Shown one piece after another: positions 41,529 through 49,295 of a DNA stretch of 64,000 bases. Below the pieces are notes generated by a model. That model did no database searches and was not told where the DNA came from. It saw only the letters and a program-made list of their open reading frames with translations. Position numbers and translations under genes: made by a program. Origin of the DNA: JAUMBM01 sp964441755. Lineage in GTDB: Bacteria > Bacteroidota > Bacteroidia > Chitinophagales > Saprospiraceae. The stretch is taken from positions 496,001 through 560,000 of the forward strand of contig CAYTVG010000001.1 in NCBI GenBank assembly GCA_964441755.1. Direction: 5' to 3'. The stretch's first letter is position 1. Each line of letters begins with the position of its first letter.

Positions 41529-44513
41529 ATGAAAAAAATCGGATTACTCTTGTTCGTCCTGCTGCTGCTGTTAAAGCTTCAGGCACAGGAGACCTTCCCC
41601 TACAACGGGGTCTACGACCACCGCGAGGGGTGGTATGCATTTACGGGTGCTACGATTGTCTCTCAGGTGGGGACGGTCATGAAAGATGCTACCATGGTCA
41701 TCCGCGATGGCCGCATTGTATCGGTGGGGCCTTCGGTAAAAGTGCCGGCAGGGGCTGTGGAAGTTGATCTTAGTGGTTACTACATTTATCCTTCTTTTAT
41801 AGACCTTTACAGCAGCTATGGTATGCCGGAAAGCCCGTCGGGCGCCGCGGCCGGCGGCCGGCGACAGCGCGGCGAGCAGCCGCTGACGTCCAAGCAGGGT
41901 GCTTATGCGTGGAATGAAGCTATACGGGCTGAATTTCAGGCGCATGAGGTTTTTCGCCATGATGAAAAAACGGCTAAGCCGCTGCGCGAGCAGGGCTTTG
42001 GCGCGCTGCTGTCGCAGCAGCTGGACGGTATCAGCCGCGGCTCCGCTGCTTTTGTGAGCCTGGGGGTCGGGGCCCCGCATACCAGCATTTTTATCCCCAG
42101 GGCTGCACACGGCCTGTCGCTGCGCAAGGGGAGTTCTACACAGGACTATCCCAGCTCGCTCATGGGGGTAATGGCACTGCTTCGGCAGACGTATTACGAC
42201 GGACAGTGGTACCGCAACCAAAAGGAAGAGGTGAATTTTTCGCTCGAAGCCTGGAATGAATTGCAGACGCTGCCGCAGCTTTTCGCCATCGATAGCTGGC
42301 AGGATGCCCTGCGGGTCGGGGAACTGGGACGCGAGTTTGGTGTCCGTTACATTCTTAAGGGCAATGGGGATGAGTACCAGCGGCTGGAGGCACTCAAGGC
42401 ATTGAACATGCCCTTTGTGCTGCCGCTCAAGTTTCCGGCTGCCTATGAGGTGCGGGATCCCTACGACGCACTGTCTATCAGCCTCGAGCAACTCCGCCAT
42501 TGGGAACTGGCACCGGCCAATGCCGCAAAGGTGGCGGCGGCTGGTATCGAATTTGCGCTCACGGCCAATGGCCTTGACAGGCCGGCAGATTTTTTGCCTG
42601 CATTGCGCAAGGCAATGGAGCATGGCCTGACGGAAGAGCAGGCCTTGCGTGCGCTCACAGAAACGCCCGCCCGCCTGATCGGCGCTTTCGACCGCGTCGG
42701 TAGCCTCGAGGCGGGCAAGGCAGCCAATTTTATTGTTACCAATGCGAGTCTGGGAGCTAAGGAGATGGCCATTGTACAAAACTGGGTACAGGGTAAGGCG
42801 CTGGTTGTTAAGCCTGTAGATTATCCTGACTGGATCGGGCGCTTTGAACTCAAAGTGGCCGATGCTGCTTATGCAATGGTGGTCAGCGGTGAAGCTGCCA
42901 AGCCGGATATACAGCTGGTCATCAGCGATTCTGTAAAAGTGAAGGTGGCGTATACCTACGCCAACAACCTCATAAGTCTCAGCTATACGCCTCAGGGCGG
43001 TAAGGAAATGGTGCGCCTGTCAGGGTCCGTGCAGGGGCAAAAATGGTCGGGCCGCGGTCAGGACGGTCAGGGCAATTGGGTCAACTGGTCGGCTACTTAT
43101 GTGGGTGAACCCGATTCTACTACCTCCAGACAAGGTGGCCGACAGGCAGCCGCCGCTGCGGTCGTATCGCGCATGACTTATCCATTTGGTGCTTATGGGC
43201 GCGAAAAGCTGCCTCAGGCAGCTACGGTGCTCATCAAAAATGCTACCGTATGGACCAATGAGGCAGGGGGCATACTCGAAAATGCAGATGTGCTGATTCG
43301 CGGGGGCAAAATCGCTGCCGTGGGCCGCAACTTGTCGGCAGGCGATGCTGTCATAGTTGATGGTACCGGCAAGCACCTGACACCGGGCATCATCGATGAG
43401 CACTCGCACATCGCTGTCATGCGGGGGGTCAATGAAGGTACGCAATCGAGCTCGGCAGAGGTGCGTATCGGAGATGCGCTGGATGCTACCGATATAGATA
43501 TTTACCGACAACTGGCAGGTGGGGTGACTGCGGTGCAGGCGCTGCATGGTTCTGCCAATCCAATCGGGGGGCAGTCGGCTATCATCAAGCTGCGCTGGGG
43601 TGTGCTGCCACACGAACTCCTCTGGTCGGGCGCCCCGGGCTTTATCAAATTTGCGCTGGGGGAAAATGTAAAGCAGAGCAACTGGGGCGATGCAGCGGGT
43701 ACGCGCTATCCGCAAACGCGTATGGGGGTCGAGCAGGTGTATGAAGACTACTTTACCCGTGCCCGTGAGTACGGTACAGCACGGCAGCAGGGCATGCCCG
43801 TGCGGCGTGATCTGGAGCTTGATGCACTTTGGGAAATTTTGCAGGCAAAGCGTTTTATTACTTGCCATTCTTATGTACAGAGCGAAATCAATATGCTGAT
43901 GAAGCTGGCCGAAAGGCATAATTTCCGCGTGAATACTTTTACCCACATTCTCGAAGGCTACAAGGTGGCGGATATTATGGCGCAACACGGCGTAGGGGGA
44001 TCGTCTTTCAGCGACTGGTGGGCATACAAGTATGAGGTGTATGAGGCTATCCCTTACAACGGAGCCATGATGCACGCTCAGGGCGTTATGACGGCTTTTA
44101 ATTCGGATGATGCTGAGATGGCTCGCCGCCTCAACCAGGAAGCAGCCAAGGCCGTACTCTTTGGTAATGTGTCGGAAGAGGATGCACTCAAATTTATCAC
44201 CCTCAATCCGGCCAAATTACTGCACCTGGATGACAAGGTGGGTAGTATTCGGGTAGGTAAGGATGCCGATATTGTCCTGTGGACCGATCATCCGCTGTCT
44301 ATCTATGCCAAGGCAGCACAGACCTATGTTGATGGCGTCAAGTATTTCGACCTGGCGGAAGATGAGCAGATGCGTGCTGCTCTGCAGGCTGAGCGCAACC
44401 AGCTTATCCAGAAAATGCTGCAGGCAGCAGATCGGGGCGATAAAACGCAGCCTATGCAGGGGCGGCGCGATCGCCACTATCACTGCGAAGACCACGAAGA
44501 TGAAGGAAACTGA
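41529..44513 (+). CDS. secreted double amidohydrolase-family protein (994 aa)
   Basis: A signal peptide (MKKIGLLLFVLLLLLKLQAQ) is followed by two amidohydrolase modules. The C-terminal one looks complete: ILIRGGKIAAVGRNL, PGIIDEHSHIAV (HxH, near 629), FITCHSYVQSEI, FTHILEGYK, and MTAFNSDDAEMARRL with the metal-binding aspartate, ending in NPAKLLHLDDKVGSIRVGKDADIVLW. The N-terminal module keeps the flanking beta-sandwich (MVIRDGRIVSVGPSVKV, LTETPARLIGAFDRVGSLEAGKAANFIV) but has FIDLYSSYG where HxH should be, so it is probably inactive. A basic tail RRDRHYH ends the protein. The ATG at 41529 starts the signal peptide; 41472 would not. The next gene, 27 bases downstream, is a related single module. 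Confidence 0.88.
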   Translation: MKKIGLLLFVLLLLLKLQAQETFPYNGVYDHREGWYAFTGATIVSQVGTVMKDATMVIRDGRIVSVGPSVKVPAGAVEVDLSGYYIYPSFIDLYSSYGMPESPSGAAAGGRRQRGEQPLTSKQGAYAWNEAIRAEFQAHEVFRHDEKTAKPLREQGFGALLSQQLDGISRGSAAFVSLGVGAPHTSIFIPRAAHGLSLRKGSSTQDYPSSLMGVMALLRQTYYDGQWYRNQKEEVNFSLEAWNELQTLPQLFAIDSWQDALRVGELGREFGVRYILKGNGDEYQRLEALKALNMPFVLPLKFPAAYEVRDPYDALSISLEQLRHWELAPANAAKVAAAGIEFALTANGLDRPADFLPALRKAMEHGLTEEQALRALTETPARLIGAFDRVGSLEAGKAANFIVTNASLGAKEMAIVQNWVQGKALVVKPVDYPDWIGRFELKVADAAYAMVVSGEAAKPDIQLVISDSVKVKVAYTYANNLISLSYTPQGGKEMVRLSGSVQGQKWSGRGQDGQGNWVNWSATYVGEPDSTTSRQGGRQAAAAAVVSRMTYPFGAYGREKLPQAATVLIKNATVWTNEAGGILENADVLIRGGKIAAVGRNLSAGDAVIVDGTGKHLTPGIIDEHSHIAVMRGVNEGTQSSSAEVRIGDALDATDIDIYRQLAGGVTAVQALHGSANPIGGQSAIIKLRWGVLPHELLWSGAPGFIKFALGENVKQSNWGDAAGTRYPQTRMGVEQVYEDYFTRAREYGTARQQGMPVRRDLELDALWEILQAKRFITCHSYVQSEINMLMKLAERHNFRVNTFTHILEGYKVADIMAQHGVGGSSFSDWWAYKYEVYEAIPYNGAMMHAQGVMTAFNSDDAEMARRLNQEAAKAVLFGNVSEEDALKFITLNPAKLLHLDDKVGSIRVGKDADIVLWTDHPLSIYAKAAQTYVDGVKYFDLAEDEQMRAALQAERNQLIQKMLQAADRGDKTQPMQGRRDRHYHCEDHEDEGN

Positions 44514-44540
44514 TTGTCGTACTCCAAATATTCATGATTT

Positions 44541-45827
44541 ATGACTAAATATATATATACAGGGCTGCTGATGTTAGCAGGCCTGATGGTGCAGGGGCAG
44601 AATCCGGTGCCGGCACCGCCACAAAAAGGGCCTGTGGCCATCGTTGGCGCTAAGGCTCATCTGGGCAACGGAGAGGTCATTGATAATGCCGTAATCACCT
44701 TTGACCAGGGGATCATCCGCTCCGTAAGTACGAAGGACAATGCGCCTGATCTGGAAGGATACGAGCTGATTGATGCTACGGGCAAGCATGTATATCCCGG
44801 CTTCTTAGCCGCTAATACCCAGTTGGGGCTGGTTGAAATTTCTTCTTTTAAAGCAACGCGTGACCATACGGAAACGGGTGAGCTGAATCCCAACATCCGT
44901 TCACTTATTGCTTACAATACCGACTCGCGGGTAATTCCCACCGTGCGTGCACGCGGCGTACTGACAGCCCAGGTAACGCCCGATGGGGGTACGCTGGCAG
45001 GTAACTCCAGCATCGTACAGCTTGATGCATGGAACTGGGAGGATGCAGCCGTTCTTACCGATGACGGACAGCATTTTTACTGGCCAAGCCGCTATCGGTT
45101 CAACTGGAGTACGCAGACCGTTTCCAAGAATGAGCGTTATGATGAAGAGGTAGCAGCCGTAGGCCGCTTTTTGGGGGAGGCGAAAGCCTATTGCCAGCAG
45201 CCTGCTGCCAAAACCACCAATCTGAAGTTTGCTGCTTGCTGCCCGCTGTTCGATGGCAGCCGCCGCCTGTTTGTGCATGCCGACCTGGCGCGCGATATCG
45301 AAGAAGCTGTATTGATGGCTAAATCGTACGGCATGACGGTCGTGATTGTCGGGGGGCGCGATAGCTGGCAGATCGTCGATTTTCTGCGCGACAACAACGT
45401 GGCGGTTATACTGGGCAGGATTCATACCTTACCGACCGGCAACGACAGCGATATCGACCAGCCATACAAAACGGCAGCGGCGCTCTACCAAGGCGGGCTG
45501 CGCTTTGGTATCAGCATCGATGGCTTCTGGCAGGTGCGCAATCTGCCTTTTCAGGCAGGAACGGCAGTGGCTTATGGCCTGCCGTATGAGCAAGGTATCA
45601 AAGCGATCAGCGGGGGCATCGCTGATATCCTGGGCGTAGGCAATCGCCTGGGTACGCTGGAGGCCGGCAAGGCCGCAACGCTTTTCATAGCAGCCGGCGA
45701 TATACTTGATATGCGCAGCAGCTTTGTCGATGTCGCCTTTATTGACGGGCGTCTCATCGATCTCAACAACGTACAGCGGCAGTTATACGAGCGTTTCCAG
45801 GAAAAATACGACAGACAGAAGGACTGA
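44541..45827 (+). CDS. amidohydrolase-like secreted protein lacking the metal-binding HxH (428 aa)
   Basis: A signal peptide (MTKYIYTGLLMLAGLMVQGQ) precedes one amidohydrolase-type module: AVITFDQGIIRSVSTKD, ELIDATGKHVYPGFLAANTQLGLVE, and the C-terminal AISGGIADILGVGNRLGTLEAGKAATLFIA. The HxH that binds zinc is replaced by AANTQ, and no clear later histidine ligands are seen, so hydrolysis is doubtful. It follows the large amidohydrolase after 27 bases, presumably in one operon, and may be a non-catalytic partner or peptide-binding subunit. A terminator follows at 45845. Confidence 0.82.
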   Translation: MTKYIYTGLLMLAGLMVQGQNPVPAPPQKGPVAIVGAKAHLGNGEVIDNAVITFDQGIIRSVSTKDNAPDLEGYELIDATGKHVYPGFLAANTQLGLVEISSFKATRDHTETGELNPNIRSLIAYNTDSRVIPTVRARGVLTAQVTPDGGTLAGNSSIVQLDAWNWEDAAVLTDDGQHFYWPSRYRFNWSTQTVSKNERYDEEVAAVGRFLGEAKAYCQQPAAKTTNLKFAACCPLFDGSRRLFVHADLARDIEEAVLMAKSYGMTVVIVGGRDSWQIVDFLRDNNVAVILGRIHTLPTGNDSDIDQPYKTAAALYQGGLRFGISIDGFWQVRNLPFQAGTAVAYGLPYEQGIKAISGGIADILGVGNRLGTLEAGKAATLFIAAGDILDMRSSFVDVAFIDGRLIDLNNVQRQLYERFQEKYDRQKD

Positions 45828-45844
45828 TGCCAAAATGTGGCAGT

Positions 45845-45886
45845 CAACGGGCAGCGAAGCAATCCTTTCGCTGCCCGTTGCGTTTT
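45845..45886 (+). terminator. terminator after the amidohydrolase pair
   Basis: CAACGGGCAGCGAA (45845-45858) pairs perfectly with TTCGCTGCCCGTTG (45867-45880), followed by CGTTTT. Confidence 0.8.
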
Positions 45887-45997
45887 ATAAGGGTGTGCCG
45901 GAGAATTTATTGCCGCAGGCAAAAATCCTTCATCACATCTACAGACTTACAACCGTCGCGGGTTTCAGAATGGCGACGGATGACAACCAAACTTCCT

Positions 45998-46621
45998 ATG
46001 AGAAGAATATATTTATTACTGCTGCTTGGCAGCGTGTTGGTGCCGGCCGCTCATGCGCAACAATTTGGGCAGACGCTGGTCAATGGCCAGTACTTTCCTT
46101 ATGTGATTGATGACTGTGGCGATACCCTTATCGTGGCCAGCCTCGATGATGTGTCGGTGACCAGCCCCCGTCGATTTGCAGATGATGAAGAGTATCGCCG
46201 CTATCGCCGCTACCGCTATTATGCGGTCAAAGTGTATCCTTATGCAGTGGAAGCAATCAGAATCTTTCGCGAAACAGAGTATGTGACCGCTAACATGCGC
46301 GATGGCCGGCGAAGCCGCTATATACGGCGATTGCAGACAGAACTGAAGAACGAGTTTGCTGACCCGCTGCGCAACCTGAGTAAGACACAGGGTATGATCC
46401 TGATCAAGATGATCGAAAGGGAACTTGATACACCGCTTTACTATCTTATCAAAGACCTGCGGGGGGGGATTACAGCTACGTACTGGAATGCCATGGGTAA
46501 GCTTTTTAGCCACCAGATTAAAGAGGGGTATCAGCGTGGGGAAGATCCTATTTTGGATGCCGTGCTGGACGATTTTAAGGTGTCCTACCAAAAACCTGCA
46601 CCGCCGTCCCTGGATGACTGA
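45998..46621 (+). CDS. DUF4294 family secreted protein (207 aa)
   Basis: A signal peptide (MRRIYLLLLLGSVLVPAAHAQ) precedes a conserved core rich in Arg/Tyr: DEEYRRYRRYRYYAVKVYPYAVEAIRIFRE, RYIRRLQTELKNEFADPLRNLSKTQGMILIKMIERELDTPLYYLIKDLRGGITATYWNAMGKLFSHQIKEGY. This matches the Bacteroidota DUF4294 family, whose role is unknown. The ATG at 45998 is chosen for the signal peptide; an alternative at 45980 adds six residues, and the in-frame start at 45827 would overlap the previous gene and terminator. The glycosyltransferase gene follows after 190 bases. Confidence 0.8.
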   Translation: MRRIYLLLLLGSVLVPAAHAQQFGQTLVNGQYFPYVIDDCGDTLIVASLDDVSVTSPRRFADDEEYRRYRRYRYYAVKVYPYAVEAIRIFRETEYVTANMRDGRRSRYIRRLQTELKNEFADPLRNLSKTQGMILIKMIERELDTPLYYLIKDLRGGITATYWNAMGKLFSHQIKEGYQRGEDPILDAVLDDFKVSYQKPAPPSLDD

Positions 46622-46661
46622 CAGGCTGCGATCTGTTGCTGCTAAATCTCCACATTTCCCG

Positions 46662-46767
46662 TACCTTTGCCCTGAGGCAGGCTCACGGGTTTTCTGCCGC
46701 CCGCAGCGGCAGGAAAGTGCTATAAGTAAGGCTTATCCGGTCGGCGCCAGCCGACCGGATAAGCCTT
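46662..46767 (+). promoter_or_regulatory. -7 element and two leader hairpins before the glycosyltransferase gene
   Basis: TACCTTTG (46662-46669) matches the -7 consensus. Downstream, CTGCCGC (46694-46700) pairs with GCGGCAG (46706-46712), and AAGGCTTATCCGGTCGGC (46728-46745) pairs perfectly over 18 bases with 46750-46767 around GCCA. No T-run follows, so this may be a structured leader; termination of the DUF4294 gene is the alternative. Confidence 0.45.
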
Positions 46768-46811
46768 CGGGCAGCTCCTTCATCACATTTCTGCCACCAA
46801 CACGAAAGCTA

Positions 46812-48452
46812 TTGAAATCCGCCTACCTGCCGTATGGCATCATACTGGTTTTGTTGCTGCCGGCCCTGCTGTTGCGTCTGGGCTATATGCCTCACATTGA
46901 CGATGAGGCCATACGTGCCCTGGTGGCGCTGGAAATGCGCTGGTCCGACAATTGGGTGACACCTACCCTTCACGGAGACTACTACTACAATAAGCCACCG
47001 CTGTGGAACTGGCTGCTGGCGCTGCTGTTTGGAGCTACGGGCAGTGAAGCCGAATGGGTGAGCCGGCTGGGAGTGGTCTTGTGTATGCTTGGGTATGCAG
47101 CGACCATCTACTACTTCACACGGGCATCGCTGGGGCGGCGGCTGGCATTTGTCAATGCCATGGTTTTCATCACCTGCGGGCGCGTCTTGTTTTGGGACAG
47201 CCTGCTTGGGCTGATAGACATGAGTTTTTCGTGGATCATATTCAGCCTGTTTATGGTGGTTTATCGCTTTTTCGAGCGGGAGCAGTGGTGGAAGTTGTTT
47301 ATTATTTCCTATCAGCTGATGGCCGTAGGTTTTATGCTGAAAGGCCTGCCTGCCATAGTTTTTCAGGGGATTAGCCTGTTGGCCTATTTCGTATACCGGG
47401 GAGAGTTTCGCCGGCTGTTTAGTCTGGCTCACCTGAGCGGGGGGCTGTTGGGACTGGCATTGCCGGCTATCTACTACTACAACTACCATCAGTACAATGA
47501 TTTGGAGACAGTCCTGAGCACATTGCTCAACGAGTCGAGCCGGCGTACTGTCGTACACTTCGGACTGGGTGAGACGCTGGTGCAGATAGCGACTTTCCCT
47601 TTTGAGTTGCTCTATCATTTTCTTCCCTGGTCACTATTGATCGTCTTTGCCTTTCGGCCTGGCGCCTGGGGATTTTTGCGATCCGACCGGTTTGCCGGTT
47701 TCCTGGCCGTTTGTTTGCTGTTTAATATGCTACCCTACTGGACCTCTCCCGAGGTATATCCGCGCTACTTGCTGATGCTGCTGCCCTTGTTGTTCACGCT
47801 GGGATTATACTACTTCAGGCAGTTTGAAGGCAGCAAAAGCCCTTTTTACCCATGGTTTCAGGGCTTACTGCTGGGGCTGGCCGTAGTATTAGCCGCCGTA
47901 TGGGTAGCCCCCCTGGTATCCAAACGCCTGCAGCAGCTACCTTGGGCAATCCCTACAGCGCTGCTGCTGCTGGTATGGTCGTTATGGCTGTTGGCAAAAG
48001 CGTGGCGCGAAGCGGAGCAGCGATGGCTGTGGGTCATTGCCTTGCTGCTGACATTTCGCCTGGGCTTTGACTGGTTTGTATTGCCGGACAGGCTCGCCAA
48101 TGATTTTGGGGAAAAATGCAGGCAGAGCTCGCTGGCCGTCGGCCGGCGGTGGGCCGGAAAGCCTTTGTTTATCTACCACCACACCCTTATGCAGCCAACC
48201 AATTCCTATTACCTCGAGCGAGCCTATGGCGGTATTATCCCCCGCAAGGTACAAGGATTCAGCACAGACGAATACTACCTCGTCAACGAGGCTCAGTTCC
48301 CCGAGTCATCATTTGTAAGGCTGGACTCCTTCCTCGTCAGGCACGGGCAGCTCACCTATTATCTGGTGCAACTGACCGACACCCTGCCACCGGCAGCGGT
48401 GCTGCTGCCGGCAGAGTCCCTTACCCCCTTACCAGTACCCGACCGCCATTGA
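46812..48452 (+). CDS. GT39/GT83-type membrane glycosyltransferase (about 546 aa, likely TTG start)
   Basis: A multi-pass protein of the ArnT/PMT superfamily that transfers sugars from polyprenyl-phosphate donors on the periplasmic side. The first membrane segment (YGIILVLLLPALLLRLGYM) is followed by the motif PHIDDEAIRALVALEMRWSDNWVTPTLHGDYYYNKPPLWNWLLALLFGATGSEAEWVSRL, which carries the conserved acidic pair and KPPL of this family. The only in-frame ATG before it lies far upstream inside the DUF4294 gene, so the TTG at 46812 is the best start. Ten or more further segments and a C-terminal domain follow. The acceptor (lipid A or a glycoprotein) is unknown. A PAP2-like gene follows after 55 bases. 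Confidence 0.82.
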   Translation: MKSAYLPYGIILVLLLPALLLRLGYMPHIDDEAIRALVALEMRWSDNWVTPTLHGDYYYNKPPLWNWLLALLFGATGSEAEWVSRLGVVLCMLGYAATIYYFTRASLGRRLAFVNAMVFITCGRVLFWDSLLGLIDMSFSWIIFSLFMVVYRFFEREQWWKLFIISYQLMAVGFMLKGLPAIVFQGISLLAYFVYRGEFRRLFSLAHLSGGLLGLALPAIYYYNYHQYNDLETVLSTLLNESSRRTVVHFGLGETLVQIATFPFELLYHFLPWSLLIVFAFRPGAWGFLRSDRFAGFLAVCLLFNMLPYWTSPEVYPRYLLMLLPLLFTLGLYYFRQFEGSKSPFYPWFQGLLLGLAVVLAAVWVAPLVSKRLQQLPWAIPTALLLLVWSLWLLAKAWREAEQRWLWVIALLLTFRLGFDWFVLPDRLANDFGEKCRQSSLAVGRRWAGKPLFIYHHTLMQPTNSYYLERAYGGIIPRKVQGFSTDEYYLVNEAQFPESSFVRLDSFLVRHGQLTYYLVQLTDTLPPAAVLLPAESLTPLPVPDRH

Positions 48453-48507
48453 TTCTGCCACCGGCAGCAGTGATATTGTTGGCAAAACAACTATCTTAGC
48501 GGCACAA

Positions 48508-49188
48508 ATGAGCTTTTTTATGGTCAAACAGCTTGCCTGGGGCATATCCGTACTCTTTCATCCACTGCTGATGCCCTGTTATATGCTGGTATTGCTGATG
48601 CTCATCAACCCTTACCTTTTTGGCATCAGTTCCCTGGCAGAACCAGAAGGCCACCGCCTGATTTTGCTTATTTTTCTGTACACCTTTTTTATTCCGGCTG
48701 TGTCGATCACAGTCATGTACTTTCTGGGCATGCTACAGTCAATATCCATGCCCGAAAAGCAGGAACGCATAGGCCCCTACCTGATAACAGGCATGTTGTA
48801 TATATGGATTTTTTACAACTTATATAAAAATGGGCAGGCGCCAATGGCTTATACCGGCTTTATGCTGGGGACAGTCATCGGGCTTTTTCTGGCTTTTCTC
48901 GTCAATATTTTTTCAAAAATCAGCGTGCACGCAGTGGGCATGGGCGGCCTGGTGGGCATGGTATTTATCAGTATGTTGTTCTTTAGCTACGGAACTTTTA
49001 CCGTGGATATGCCCGGCGGAGGCAGCTATGAGGTGAGTGTTGTGCTGCTGTGGATGCTGTCTATATTGTTGGCGGGTATGGTGGGCAGCAGCCGCCTGTT
49101 GCTTAAAGCGCACGAGCAGGCAGATGTCTATGGGGGCTATGCCGTCGGGTTTATCGCTCAGGTTGCAGCTTTTCGCATCCTTTTTTAG
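48508..49188 (+). CDS. PAP2-like integral membrane protein (226 aa)
   Basis: Six or so membrane segments. The C-terminus reads SRLLLKAHEQADVYGGYAVGF, an exact SRX5HX3D as in PAP2 lipid phosphatases, and ISVHAVGMGG resembles the SGH motif with Val for Gly. The first motif (KX6RP) is only loosely matched by KQERIGPYL. So it is either a divergent undecaprenyl/lipid phosphatase or a non-catalytic relative. Its position next to a polyprenyl-phosphate-using glycosyltransferase supports a role in recycling lipid carriers; this is inference. The start at MSFFMVKQL is 55 bases after the glycosyltransferase. Confidence 0.65.
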   Translation: MSFFMVKQLAWGISVLFHPLLMPCYMLVLLMLINPYLFGISSLAEPEGHRLILLIFLYTFFIPAVSITVMYFLGMLQSISMPEKQERIGPYLITGMLYIWIFYNLYKNGQAPMAYTGFMLGTVIGLFLAFLVNIFSKISVHAVGMGGLVGMVFISMLFFSYGTFTVDMPGGGSYEVSVVLLWMLSILLAGMVGSSRLLLKAHEQADVYGGYAVGFIAQVAAFRILF

Positions 49189-49198
49189 GAAAAAAATG

Positions 49199-49248
49199 GC
49201 CTGTGGCAGGCTGCCCGCGCAGCTGCGCTTACGGCCGGGGGTATTTTT
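49199..49248 (+). terminator. compound hairpin and T-run after the PAP2-like gene
   Basis: GCCTG-TGG-CAGGC and GCGCAGCTGCGC form two small stems inside outer GGCC/GGCC contacts, followed by ATTTTTT (about 49242-49248). It lies just after the PAP2-like stop. Confidence 0.5.
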
Positions 49249-49260
49249 TAATAAAAGCAA

Positions 49261-49279
49261 GGCTGCCGCAGCGGCAGCC
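49261..49279. promoter_or_regulatory. perfect 19-bp palindrome just upstream of kmo
   Basis: GGCTGCCGC (49261-49269) and GCGGCAGCC (49271-49279) flank a single A, then AAAAAT and the kmo start 17 bases later. It is too close to the start codon to be a terminator for kmo and could act as an operator or leader hairpin. Confidence 0.5.
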
Positions 49280-49295
49280 AAAAATACAATAGCTT

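Noticed and set aside
46425..46811. Upstream extension of the glycosyltransferase to an ATG inside DUF4294
   Set aside because: It would overlap the DUF4294 gene, cross its stop and two hairpins, and add ~129 residues before the first membrane segment with no family counterpart.
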